NCBI GenBank assembly: GCA_904386005.1
Contig: CAJFKR010000014.1
Coordinates: forward strand, 1-41,923
Length of the DNA stretch: 41,923 bases
Source of the DNA: Candidatus Flemingiibacterium merdigallinarum
GTDB taxonomy: Bacteria; Bacillota; Clostridia; Oscillospirales; CAG-272
Direction of reading: 5' to 3'
In this document: piece after piece, positions 34,647 to 41,923 of the stretch
How positions within the stretch are numbered: position 1 is the first letter of the stretch
Layout of the letters: every line of letters starts with the position of its first letter
The notes under the pieces: generated by a model
What the model was told of the DNA's origin: nothing
The model's database searches: none
What the model saw: the letters and a program-made list of their open reading frames with translations, nothing else
Translations under genes and position numbers: made by a program

Positions 34647-35111
34647 TTATTCCCTGTCGAACACGAATTTGACACCGTATTTTTTCTCGAATTCATCGAG
34701 CGCCGAAAAGTCGCCGTCGGCGGCTTTTTCCTTTGCGTCGGCGAGTTCAATGAGTATAGTCTCAGACTCATCGTCGATATCAATCGGTTTTTCTCTGACA
34801 TTCTTGAGATCCTCGAGAGTCAGGACACTTAATTGACGATAAAATTGGTCTAACTCTTCGAAAGATTCCGAGGATCTGTGAGTGGCAATCAGGACTTCAA
34901 ATTCCGCGTTGTCCATATCATTGACTTCATACACTTCATTCACATTCTCATCTGGAATAGGCTCGGAATGGGTCATTTTAGTCGTTTCGAGCCATGCACG
35001 GTCTGTTTCGGCTTCAAATGATGATTCAGTGTTTGATGTGTTAACCGTGAGATATACTATTACCGCAGTCAACGGCAGAGCGGCGGCTAAAAGGATGCGC
35101 GTTTTTTTCAT
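34647..35111 (-). CDS. Membrane-anchored or secreted acidic protein of unknown function
   Basis: Encodes 154 residues. An N-terminal signal or anchor (KKTRILLAAALPLTAVIVYLT, about 2-22) is followed by an acidic extracellular portion (Asp/Glu-rich) with no cysteine and no recognised domain. The part after residue 100 is helical (Leu/Ala/Glu-rich) and could form a short helical bundle. The ATG at 35111 has GAGGT upstream. Its own promoter is at 35162-35190. I do not recognise the family. Confidence 0.75.
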   Translation of the reverse strand: MKKTRILLAAALPLTAVIVYLTVNTSNTESSFEAETDRAWLETTKMTHSEPIPDENVNEVYEVNDMDNAEFEVLIATHRSSESFEELDQFYRQLSVLTLEDLKNVREKPIDIDDESETILIELADAKEKAADGDFSALDEFEKKYGVKFVFDRE

Positions 35112-35161
35112 CTGAATTACCTCATGATATTATTCGCGTAGGGGTTGGTCGCTGTGACAAC

Positions 35162-35190
35162 AGTATGCCATAATATATCTGCAATGTCAA
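35162..35190 (-). promoter_or_regulatory. Promoter of the 34647-35111 gene
   Basis: On the minus strand a perfect TTGACA (35185-35190), 17 bases, and CATACT (35162-35167; 4 of 6). Bases 35191-35370 downstream of the next gene hold nothing else that I can identify. Confidence 0.6.
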
Positions 35191-35370
35191 TATATTTGCT
35201 CGAAAATTTATGCGAATTTACAAAATGATTCAGAACATAGTCGAAATCATTTTGCGCAAAAATCAATGTCATATCGTGTGCCGTGTGAAAATAGTATGCC
35301 GTCGGTCAATTTGACGCGCAAAATGACAGTGTTTTCGTCGTCGAAATTATTGTGACCGTTGTATATCCAT

Positions 35371-36663
35371 TCACCGAAAGCTTTTTTCAGCCTTGCCGTC
35401 GACTATCAGTTCAATCTGCTTGTTCGGCACGTTGTTCCTGATCAGCGAGGTTATTTCGCCTGCGCTTGAGAAGCTGTTCTGTATCGACAGGCGGGTCTTG
35501 CCCATGTCGTCGAGCTTCGCGGCATTGCCAAAAATGATGTCGTTATTTCTTAAAGACGAGTTGACAATCGACAGCGAGTCGACCGGCGTGTTGATTATCA
35601 TGAAGCTGTTGCCGCCGTCGTGCAGTACGCGTATATTGTCGAACACAAGCTGCTCCTGCATGGGGTTTGTCGCGCCGGGGTAGAACGAGCGCGACCAGAC
35701 GTCCATATCGAAATGCACCGAGAAGCCGGTGCGAGGCTTGTACAGGTAGATGTCGCGGAAGGTGACGTTGCGTACGCCCGCCTGATAGACCGGGTCGCTC
35801 TGAACCATCAGCCAGTCGATTCCGTCGAGTATCATGTGACCGCTCGTGTGAGTCGGGCGGGTCTTTGAGATATACCTCGTGCCGTCCGGCTTCGCGAATA
35901 CGCGGTAGAGCCGACCGCATGACACGACCGAATCGGATTTCTGTACCTCCATTCCCTCGTACCAGTCGACCCACGCGCCGGCGAGTATGCGGCAGAAAAA
36001 TCCTACACGTCCGTCCTTGTCGTTGTCGCAGTCGTAGCATTTTTCGATCACGCCGTCCTCAATGTCGCCGAGCTCGGGATTGGACGAGTCGTAGTCGTGC
36101 GCGTTTAATGCGACCGCGTCATCGAATGTGTCGAACACACAGTTGCCGATGTAGAAGCGGCGGCCGCGACCCAAATGTATGCCGTCCTTCTTGCCGGAGA
36201 TAATACAGTTTGTGATGTTGATGTCCTCAAATGTGCAGATATGTATTCCGAAATTCGCCGGGTGCAGATCGGGGATGCGGATATCGTCGAGCCGCAGGTC
36301 GCGGACATAGTGGAATGCCAGCTCGCCGCGCAGTCCTCCTATCAGGCAGGTACCTGTGACGTTGTTGACAAGCACCTTCATTCCACGGACGACAATATGC
36401 TCGTCCCAGCGTTTTTCGAACGCGCCTTTATTGATGAGCGCGTGAACAAAGCCGCCCGATTCGGACGCGACCTTGCGTATTACCGCGCCGTTCTCGAAAA
36501 CGAGCGTGGTATACGAGCCGATTTTCAGCGGCGCGTCGATGTCGTATATGCCGGGCTTGTCTACTATTATCGTACCGCCGATATCGAGCAGCTTCTGCAG
36601 GGCTTCGCGGTTGACGTTAGCTTTATTTCCGGGCAGAAAGCCGTGCTGTGATGTGTATAGCAT
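35371..36663 (-). CDS. Right-handed beta-helix protein, glycoside hydrolase 28-like
   Basis: The 430 residues show a parallel beta-helix made of short strand repeats. Features like pectin-active GH28 enzymes: a GGTIIVDKPGIYDID-type start (about 29-43), NITNCIISGKKDGIHLG (about 149-165), and FDTFDDAVALNAHD (about 177-190), where two adjacent Asp residues match the catalytic DD position. No signal peptide, so it acts in the cytosol or is moved by another route. Substrate (pectin, or another polysaccharide or oligosaccharide) not decidable. The ATG at 36663 has AAAGGA. It follows the FAD oxidoreductase by 60 bases in one operon. Confidence 0.8.
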   Translation of the reverse strand: MLYTSQHGFLPGNKANVNREALQKLLDIGGTIIVDKPGIYDIDAPLKIGSYTTLVFENGAVIRKVASESGGFVHALINKGAFEKRWDEHIVVRGMKVLVNNVTGTCLIGGLRGELAFHYVRDLRLDDIRIPDLHPANFGIHICTFEDINITNCIISGKKDGIHLGRGRRFYIGNCVFDTFDDAVALNAHDYDSSNPELGDIEDGVIEKCYDCDNDKDGRVGFFCRILAGAWVDWYEGMEVQKSDSVVSCGRLYRVFAKPDGTRYISKTRPTHTSGHMILDGIDWLMVQSDPVYQAGVRNVTFRDIYLYKPRTGFSVHFDMDVWSRSFYPGATNPMQEQLVFDNIRVLHDGGNSFMIINTPVDSLSIVNSSLRNNDIIFGNAAKLDDMGKTRLSIQNSFSSAGEITSLIRNNVPNKQIELIVDGKAEKSFR

Positions 36664-36723
36664 TGTTATTTTTTCCTTTCGTTGGCTTACTATGGCAACG
36701 GCTACATCTGAAAAGCCGCAACA

Positions 36724-37950
36724 TTACATCACGTCGGAGCAGTGCAGCTTGACGCCGCCGTCCGACAGCGCCGACTGCAATTTAGCGATATCAGGCGCGC
36801 GCAGGTCTTCCGAGAACATCGCGGCGGCTCTGCCGGCAGCCTCGCCCGATACGGCGCAGACGGGTATGACGCGCGTGATGTCCCACATATTGTCGGTGAC
36901 CGAGATGCAACGTCCGGCGGTGATCAGGTTTGCGCAGCTCGCGCTGACGAGACATTCGTACGGCAGCTCGTAGACCGGACCGTGTTTGCGCCAGTCGGAG
37001 AACAGCCCGACGCTGGTCGGTACATATTCGTGCGTCGGCGAGTCGTCGGGAGTGGAGATTCCGACAATCCGGCGGGTCATGCGCAGCTGCGGAATCGTCG
37101 GGTAGACGACCGGGACGGTCGAATTGTCGATTTCACGCTGCTTTAGGGCGTCGCTTAGCGCGGCTTGATGCGCCAGCACGACCATGTCGCTTATTTCCCG
37201 CGCGTCGACTCCGCCAAAACGCCGCTTTATCAACTGTTGAGCCTCGGATTTTTTCTGGTCGGAGGGTACGTCCGCGAAACCGAGCATTTTCAGGCTGACG
37301 CCGTTGTCGCGAGAATAGCGGTAGTACCAAGCCGCGAGGACATTGCCCTTTTTATGAAGCGCGGTCGGGATTCCAGCGAGCTTGCAGATGTCCGCGTCGC
37401 CGGTAGCGTCGACGATATTTTTTGCGATAACCGCGCTGCGTCCCGACTTATTTTCGATTATCACTGAAGATATGCGTTTTGTCTCATTGTCGATTTCGTC
37501 GCAGATTACCGAAGCGCAGAGCGTACCATAGAGAATCTCGACTCCCGAGTCAATGAGCAGTTTTTCAGCGTCGCAGGCGAAGATGTGCGGATTGTACTGC
37601 ACCTCGAATCTCGTCGCGGCGCGTTCCTCAATTGTGCCGCCCTCGAGCCAGGGCTTCGGATAGTGCCCGTCGATAATTCCGCGCGCGATCGACAGGCGCA
37701 GCAGCTCGTCGGTTATGCCAAACGAAATCTGATGTCCCTCTCCGTCGCAGAGCGGCAGGTATATCGTCACGAGTCCGAGCGTCGCAAGCCCGCCGAGCAT
37801 ATACTCGCGCTCGAGCAGCAGCACCTTCGCGCCCTGACGCGCGGCAGCCAGCGCCGCGGCTATTCCGGCGACTCCGCCGCCGCAGACCAGCACGTCGTAT
37901 TCGCCATAGACTGCCAGTTTTTTCTCGGGTTCAATAATTACACTTGACAT
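36724..37950 (-). CDS. FAD-dependent oxidoreductase
   Basis: The 408 residues begin with a Rossmann dinucleotide motif VLVCGGGVAGIAAALAAARQG (about 21-41; ends in LLLERE, the ribose-binding acid). An insert domain follows and the FAD domain re-closes near NLITAGRCISVTDNMW (about 349-364). This is the FAD_oxidored (PF12831) type, often paired with polysaccharide-active beta-helix proteins. Electron donor and substrate unknown. The ATG at 37950 has AAAGGA. It is first of the two-gene operon; the promoter is at 38012-38040. Confidence 0.9.
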   Translation of the reverse strand: MSSVIIEPEKKLAVYGEYDVLVCGGGVAGIAAALAAARQGAKVLLLEREYMLGGLATLGLVTIYLPLCDGEGHQISFGITDELLRLSIARGIIDGHYPKPWLEGGTIEERAATRFEVQYNPHIFACDAEKLLIDSGVEILYGTLCASVICDEIDNETKRISSVIIENKSGRSAVIAKNIVDATGDADICKLAGIPTALHKKGNVLAAWYYRYSRDNGVSLKMLGFADVPSDQKKSEAQQLIKRRFGGVDAREISDMVVLAHQAALSDALKQREIDNSTVPVVYPTIPQLRMTRRIVGISTPDDSPTHEYVPTSVGLFSDWRKHGPVYELPYECLVSASCANLITAGRCISVTDNMWDITRVIPVCAVSGEAAGRAAAMFSEDLRAPDIAKLQSALSDGGVKLHCSDVM

Positions 37951-38011
37951 TTTGGCAGGATTCCTTTACAATATAATATGTATAGATTGTGCGAGTCGGT
38001 ATTACAGTGAT

Positions 38012-38040
38012 ATTATATCATGATAAAATCTATATGTCAA
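38012..38040 (-). promoter_or_regulatory. Promoter of the FAD oxidoreductase/beta-helix operon
   Basis: On the minus strand a perfect TTGACA (38035-38040), 17 bases, and a perfect TATAAT (38012-38017), about 62 bases before the ATG at 37950. Confidence 0.93.
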
Positions 38041-38086
38041 CCTCACTTGTTCAATTTATTAATAATATAACAGAAAGAGACCGATT

Positions 38087-38738
38087 ATGAAATTTAAGCA
38101 CATACTTTTCGACCTCGACGGAACATTGACCGACCCGTTTTCCGGCATCACAAAGTCAGTGCGTTATTCGCTTAAAAAATTCGGCATTGACTCCGAGCTT
38201 GAACCGTTGAAACGCTTCATCGGCCCGCCGCTTATTGATTCATACATGGAATTTTTCGGCTTCGACCGCGAGGCGGCGGAACTTGCGGTTAAGTATTATC
38301 GCGAATACTACACTCGCGACGGCATATTTGACAATCGTGTATACGACGGTATCCCCGAGCTGCTTGACAAGCTGAAGGAATCCGGACACGAGCTGATTGT
38401 CGCGACGTCAAAGCCGGTCGTATTTGCAAAAATGATACTCGAGCGCTTCGACCTCGCGAAATATTTCGACTTTTGCTTCGGCTGCGAGCTGGACGGTCGC
38501 CGCACGAAAAAAGGCGAGGTTATCGCGTGGGCGCTTGAAAATCACCCGATTGATACAAGCCGCGCGATCATGGTCGGTGGTCGGCGACCGGCTACACGAT
38601 GTCGCGGGCGCGCATGAGAACAAGCTGCCCTGCGCCGGAATACTGTGGGGCTACGGCGACCGGGATGAGCTTGAGGCTGCCGGCGCGGACTTTATTGTGA
38701 GTGATATAGACGAGCTTCGGGAGCTGCTCGCTGAATAA
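38087..38738 (+). pseudogene. HAD-family phosphatase (phosphoglycolate phosphatase-like), frameshifted
   Basis: From the ATG at 38087 the frame encodes the HAD motif FDLDGTLTDPFSGI (about 9-22), a cap domain, and ATSKP (about 106-110). At 38571-38584 TGGTCGG is present twice in tandem, adding 7 bases and shifting the frame, so the upstream frame runs into a stop at 38617. The downstream frame continues with VVGDRLHDVAGAHENK and ends with VSDIDELRELLAE at 38738. Removing one copy restores MVGDRLHDV and a 214-residue intact HAD protein. Hence either a recent loss of function, a slippage-switchable gene, or an assembly error. Confidence 0.85.
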
Positions 38739-38781
38739 TCGCTTTTTTTCCGGGTCATGTATATTCTGCCGCGAATCGCAG

Positions 38782-38797
38782 ATACTGTAAACAGTAT
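38782..38797. promoter_or_regulatory. 16-bp palindrome upstream of spoVAC
   Basis: ATACTGT (38782-38788), AA, ACAGTAT (38791-38797): an exact 7-bp inverted repeat 24 bases before the spoVAC start. A GTATAT ... CAGATA pair (38759-38784) upstream resembles a forespore sigma-G-type promoter only weakly. The palindrome could be an operator overlapping it or the transcription start. Confidence 0.45.
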
Positions 38798-38821
38798 TCA
38801 GCAAATCTGGGGGTAGAATAT

Positions 38822-39265
38822 ATGGAAATGAATGATTCGGATTACAAAAAATACGCCGAGCGGCGTGCGGCAAAATCGAATCTGCCCGCCGACTGCGCGA
38901 AGGCGTTTCTCGTCGGCGGACTGATCTGCTGTATCGGGCAGGGATTTTATGATTTATATACCGCGCTTGATATCAGCGAGGATAATGTAAAGGCGCTCGT
39001 TCCGGTGACGCTCATCTTCATAGCGTCGCTCTTGACCGGACTGAATGTATTCGACAACATCGCGAAGTTTGCCGGAGCGGGCACGCTCGTTCCGATCACC
39101 GGCTTCTCGAACGCGGTGACGTCGCCCGCGCTCGACACCAAGGCTGAGGGCTTCATACTCGGAGTCGGCGCGAAGATCTTCACCGTCGCCGGACCGGTGA
39201 TACTGTATGGTACGCTCGCGTCGGTGATATACGGCATTGTGCTCTATTTTATTGAGACGCGCTGA
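38822..39265 (+). CDS. spoVAC: Stage V sporulation protein AC
   Basis: Part of the SpoVA channel that moves dipicolinic acid into the forespore and releases it on germination. 147 residues, with a charged N-terminus followed by about four membrane segments (about 28-48, 60-80, 84-105 and 115-143) and the conserved VPITGFSNAVTSPALDTKAEG (about 90-110). The ATG at 38822 (or the Met two codons later) has GGGGGT upstream. First of the spoVAC-AD-AE set. Confidence 0.96.
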   Translation: MEMNDSDYKKYAERRAAKSNLPADCAKAFLVGGLICCIGQGFYDLYTALDISEDNVKALVPVTLIFIASLLTGLNVFDNIAKFAGAGTLVPITGFSNAVTSPALDTKAEGFILGVGAKIFTVAGPVILYGTLASVIYGIVLYFIETR

Positions 39266-39277
39266 CAGGTGGATTAT

Positions 39278-40453
39278 ATGCAGAAGGGAATAATCAGGCT
39301 TGATAATCAGCCATATATCATAGCGAGCGGCGCGGTCGTCGGCAAAAAGGAGCACGATGGTCCGCTCGGTCGGCATTTTGCCGCGTTCGACGAGACCGAC
39401 ACTTTCGGTATGCCGACCTGGGAGCAGTCGGAGAGCGAGATGCAGCGGCTCGCGCTGAACCGCGCGCTCGACAGCAGCGGAATGAAGATACACGACATCG
39501 ACGCGATCTTTGCCGGAGATCTCATCAATCAATGCACATCGAGCGGATATGGGCTCGCGAATTTCGACGCGCCTTTCTTTGGCGTGTTTGGCGCGTGCTC
39601 GACAATAGCTGAGGCACTGATACTCGCGTCGCTGTTAGTAGACAGCGGCAAATTCGAGCGGACGGCGGCAGTGACGTCGTCGCACAACTGCACGGCTGAA
39701 CGGCAGTTCCGCTCGCCTATCGAATATGGCGGTCAGCGCGCACCGACCGCGCAGTGGACGGTCACCGGCTCGGCGGCGTTTGTGGTCGGCAGCAAGCCGA
39801 ATTGTGTAAAGTCAGGTGAAGCGGCTGACAGCAAGATGAGCTGTGTTCAGTCAGGCGAAGCGGCTGACAGCAAGACGAGCTGTGTTCAGTCAGACCGCAC
39901 ATCTGACGGCGGCACAGGCTGCAATCAGTCAGGCGAAGCGACCGGCAGCAAGGCTGACCACGTATATATTCCTCGCATAATCGAGGTATTGCCCGGACGA
40001 GTTACCGACAAGGGGATAAACGACGCGGCGAATATGGGAGCCGCAATGGCTCCGGCCGCGGTCGACACACTGTCGCGCTACTTTGATGAGAGTAGGCTCG
40101 CACCCGACGAATTCTCGGCTATCTTCACCGGCGACCTCGGATATGAAGGCAGCGGAATACTGGTCGACTTTCTCCGTGCGCGCGGCATCGACATCGGCAA
40201 GGTTCACCGCGACTGCGGGCTTATGATATACGACCGCGAGCGGCAGGACGTTCACGCGGGCGGCTCGGGCTGCGGCTGTTCAGCCTGCGTATTACAGGGA
40301 TATATCCTCGACGAGCTGCGCAAGGGACGACTGCGCGACCTGCTGTTTGTTGCGACCGGAGCGATGATGAATCAGGCGAGTCTCCAGCAGGGACTTACTA
40401 TACCGGGTATCGCGCATCTTGTGCGCATATCGGCAAGCGAGGTGACAAAATGA
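39278..40453 (+). CDS. spoVAD: Stage V sporulation protein AD with a tandem-repeat insertion
   Basis: Soluble, thiolase-like SpoVA subunit that binds dipicolinic acid. 391 residues from the ATG at 39278 (GGTGG 5-6 bases upstream; a GTG three codons earlier is less likely); the family usually has about 335-340. The extra length is a run of four 13-residue units (about residues 176-227) starting with Cys and shaped C-V-Q-S-G-E-A-A-D-S-K-x-S, DNA 39803-39958. The rest is intact: VFGACSTIAEALI, VTSSHNCTAERQFR, RVTDKGINDAANMGAAMAPAA, and GGSGCGCSACVL. The insertion falls between the TVTGSAAFVVGS strand and the IPRIIEVLPGRV strand, probably in a surface loop. The stop overlaps spoVAE by four bases. 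Confidence 0.95.
   Translation: MQKGIIRLDNQPYIIASGAVVGKKEHDGPLGRHFAAFDETDTFGMPTWEQSESEMQRLALNRALDSSGMKIHDIDAIFAGDLINQCTSSGYGLANFDAPFFGVFGACSTIAEALILASLLVDSGKFERTAAVTSSHNCTAERQFRSPIEYGGQRAPTAQWTVTGSAAFVVGSKPNCVKSGEAADSKMSCVQSGEAADSKTSCVQSDRTSDGGTGCNQSGEATGSKADHVYIPRIIEVLPGRVTDKGINDAANMGAAMAPAAVDTLSRYFDESRLAPDEFSAIFTGDLGYEGSGILVDFLRARGIDIGKVHRDCGLMIYDRERQDVHAGGSGCGCSACVLQGYILDELRKGRLRDLLFVATGAMMNQASLQQGLTIPGIAHLVRISASEVTK
39803..39958 (+). repeat. Four tandem 39-bp repeats inside spoVAD
   Basis: Units are 39803-39841, 39842-39880, 39881-39919 and 39920-39958. Units 1 and 2 are nearly identical (differences at a few bases), unit 4 is related, and unit 3 has diverged most. Each encodes 13 residues with one Cys, an Ser-Gly-Glu-Ala core and a Lys. 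Because 39 is a multiple of 3, copy number can change without breaking the gene. Confidence 0.95.
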
Positions 40454-40809
40454 TCGACTATATCTGGGCGTTTGTCGTGGGCGGACTGCTCTGCGTAGTC
40501 GCGCAGGTGCTCATAGACAAGACCAAGCTGACGCCGGCGCGGATACTCGTGATTTATGTTATGGCGGGCGTGCTACTCACCGGAATCGGCTTGTACGAGC
40601 CGCTCGTCGACCTCGCCGGATGCGGCGCGACCGTGCCGTTGACCGGCTTCGGCTACTCGCTCGCGAAAGGCGTCGAAAAGGCGATAGAGGAGCGCGGCGC
40701 GGTCGGAATCCTGACCGGAGGACTGACCGCGACGTCGGCAGGCATCGCCGCGGCGATAGTTTTCGCCTGGCTCGCGGCGATATGCTTTAAGGGAAAGCCG
40801 AAGGATTAG
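40450..40809 (+). CDS. spoVAE: Stage V sporulation protein AE
   Basis: Membrane subunit of the SpoVA channel, 119 residues. It has about four segments (about 5-22, 33-50, 54-70 and 95-114), with the conserved GCGATVPLTGFGYSLAKGV (about 57-75). Its ATG overlaps the spoVAD stop (ATGA), so the three genes are translationally coupled. The set here is AC-AD-AE, the minimal clostridial set; spoVAF is not seen. An IS630-like gene begins just after it. Confidence 0.96.
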   Translation: MIDYIWAFVVGGLLCVVAQVLIDKTKLTPARILVIYVMAGVLLTGIGLYEPLVDLAGCGATVPLTGFGYSLAKGVEKAIEERGAVGILTGGLTATSAGIAAAIVFAWLAAICFKGKPKD

Positions 40810-41923
40810 GCGCTTATCGCTCCCCCAATTAAATCTTGAATTCAGGCGGCATAGGCGGTAAGCGGGGCACGGAAGAAGCTTGCGACGAGAGCCGGCGTGG
40901 CAGAAAGATATTCCAACCGGCTCCGGACGTTGGCTTCCAGTTCTGCCTGGCTCCGTGGCGACTGCCGTGCTCCGGCGTTTCGTTTGATATCGCTATTGAG
41001 CAGTTCATCCTCGCTATTGAGCAGTTCATCCGGATTATACTCCGGCGCATAGGGCGGAAGAAAAAAGAGCTCGATCTGCGCTTTATGCTCCTCTACCCAA
41101 GCGGTAACAAGCTTGGAGTGGTGCACCCGCAGGTTGTCCAGAATGAGAAATACTTTCTTTTTGCTGTCTTTCACCAGACGGGTCATGAAATCAATCAGCT
41201 TTTCTGAGTTCATGCTGTCCTTATACATCAGAAAGTGCAGCTTTCCCCGCTTGGAAACGGCGGATAGCATTTCTATCTTGAGCTTCTGTGCTTCCGTTTG
41301 AATCACCGGCGTTTTGCCCTTCGGCGCATAGCCGCGGGCATAGTTCGCCGTATTCTGGATGTTGGTTTCATCTCCAAAAAAGATTTCCGCGTCTTCTTTT
41401 TCGGCGCGCTCGGTAATCCCGGGAAATTCGCTGTTGAGCCATGCGTCTATTTTCTTCTCGTCCTGCTTATAGGCACGTTTTACCGGACGCTGCACGGTAA
41501 AGCCCCACCGCGCCAGATAATAGCCCAGTGTGGAGAGCTTGATATCAATGCCATATTTTTCCCTGATCAGCTGGCTGATATTGTTTCTTGTCCACATACA
41601 TTCCTTGAACCGCAGCTGCTCGGGGGTCTTATCAACAATAATCCCCTGAATCTCGCGCTCCTGCTCCGGCGTCAGTATCCTATTCTTTCCCACCGGACGA
41701 CCCCGCTTTGCCGGCTTAAGCGCTTTCGCACCACCTGTTTCATACAGCTTCTTGACGTTCGAGACGTGTCCTTCACTCACGCCCAGCTCTTTTGCGATTT
41801 CTTTCCCGCGCTTGCCGTCTTTCAGCATTCGTATGATCGTTTTCCGCAGCTCATGCTGCCCCTTTGCCCCCATGCACAAGGCATTGGCTTTCAGTTCGTC
41901 TTCCATACATTAATTATATCATA
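40810..41923 (-). mobile_element. IS630-type insertion element, right end outside the window
   Basis: The transposase fills most of it. The left end must lie between the spoVAE stop (40809) and 40842; I see no clear terminal inverted repeat there because the right end lies beyond 41923. IS630 elements insert at TA; TTAATTATATC near 41910 contains such sites. Confidence 0.65.
40842..41906 (-). CDS. IS630 family transposase
   Basis: 354 residues. An N-terminal helix-turn-helix (about 20-55, GKEIAKELGVSEGHVSNVKK) and a linker with KRGRPVGKN are followed by a winged second domain. The DDE core has Asp179 (FFGDE), Asp257 (LILDNLRVHH), and Glu294 (PEYNPDE). Next to that Glu, DELLNSE / DELLNSD is duplicated in tandem (293-306), which is unusual. 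The ATG at 41906 is near the right window edge. Otherwise intact and probably a complete transposase. Confidence 0.93.
   Translation of the reverse strand: MEDELKANALCMGAKGQHELRKTIIRMLKDGKRGKEIAKELGVSEGHVSNVKKLYETGGAKALKPAKRGRPVGKNRILTPEQEREIQGIIVDKTPEQLRFKECMWTRNNISQLIREKYGIDIKLSTLGYYLARWGFTVQRPVKRAYKQDEKKIDAWLNSEFPGITERAEKEDAEIFFGDETNIQNTANYARGYAPKGKTPVIQTEAQKLKIEMLSAVSKRGKLHFLMYKDSMNSEKLIDFMTRLVKDSKKKVFLILDNLRVHHSKLVTAWVEEHKAQIELFFLPPYAPEYNPDELLNSEDELLNSDIKRNAGARQSPRSQAELEANVRSRLEYLSATPALVASFFRAPLTAYAA

Noticed and set aside
34647-41923. Prophage or defence island in the right part of the window
   Set aside because: No integrase, phage structural, restriction, toxin-antitoxin or other defence genes were recognised; only one IS630-type transposase at the edge.

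Overview
The window looks like a chromosomal segment of a spore-forming member of the Clostridia (Bacillota), probably an uncultured Oscillospirales-like lineage. The evidence is an intact ctsR-mcsA-mcsB-clpC operon with CtsR boxes, the sporulation genes spoVAC/spoVAD/spoVAE and gerW, SAM-I and FMN riboswitches, AGGAGG-type ribosome binding sites, and TTGACA-N17-TATAAT promoters. Codon use favours G/C in the third position, which creates many long antisense open frames that are not genes. No species is assigned.

Layout. 1-956: tRNA-Arg(ACG) with its own promoter and terminator, and a small membrane protein. 980-1534: a zinc-ribbon protein. 1721-6659: the minus-strand protein-quality-control operon ctsR-mcsA-mcsB-clpC with three CtsR heptad pairs at its promoter. 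6749-7079: a gene-free MITE-like element, followed by a pRiA4b ORF-3-like gene. 7750-9152: metK under a SAM-I riboswitch. 9180-10819: a COG2426 membrane protein, then a RibU-like riboflavin ECF S-component under an FMN riboswitch. 10888-15596: the str operon rpsL-rpsG-fusA-tuf, read leftwards from one strong promoter. From 15831 genes run rightwards: a small membrane protein, recD2, comF, a repeat-rich orphan, a candidate stand-alone small RNA (19850-20005), lon with a long leader, engB, an M50 protease, scpA, scpB, a DUF2953 protein, gerW, a D-Ala-D-Ala carboxypeptidase, an rRNA pseudouridine synthase, a GNAT-like protein, a CapA lipoprotein, an AEC transporter and topoisomerase III. 34647-37950: a minus-strand anchored protein and a pair made of a beta-helix (GH28-like) protein and an FAD-dependent oxidoreductase. 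38087-40809: a frameshifted HAD phosphatase and the spoVA genes. An IS630-type transposase runs to the right edge.

Themes. Protein quality control is prominent (CtsR/McsA/McsB/ClpC, Lon). Core translation, chromosome segregation (ScpAB), peptidoglycan and spore functions fill most of the rest. Three riboswitch or leader-controlled units (metK, ribU, possibly lon) are visible.

I did not find a clearly new multi-gene system. The most interesting local signals are: a SpoVAD protein carrying four 13-residue tandem repeats; a promoter-to-terminator cassette for an unassigned RNA; an McsB with Asn where the family cysteine should be; a 7-bp duplication that breaks a HAD gene; a 21-bp in-frame duplication next to the catalytic Glu of the transposase; and a general tendency to short in-frame tandem expansions.
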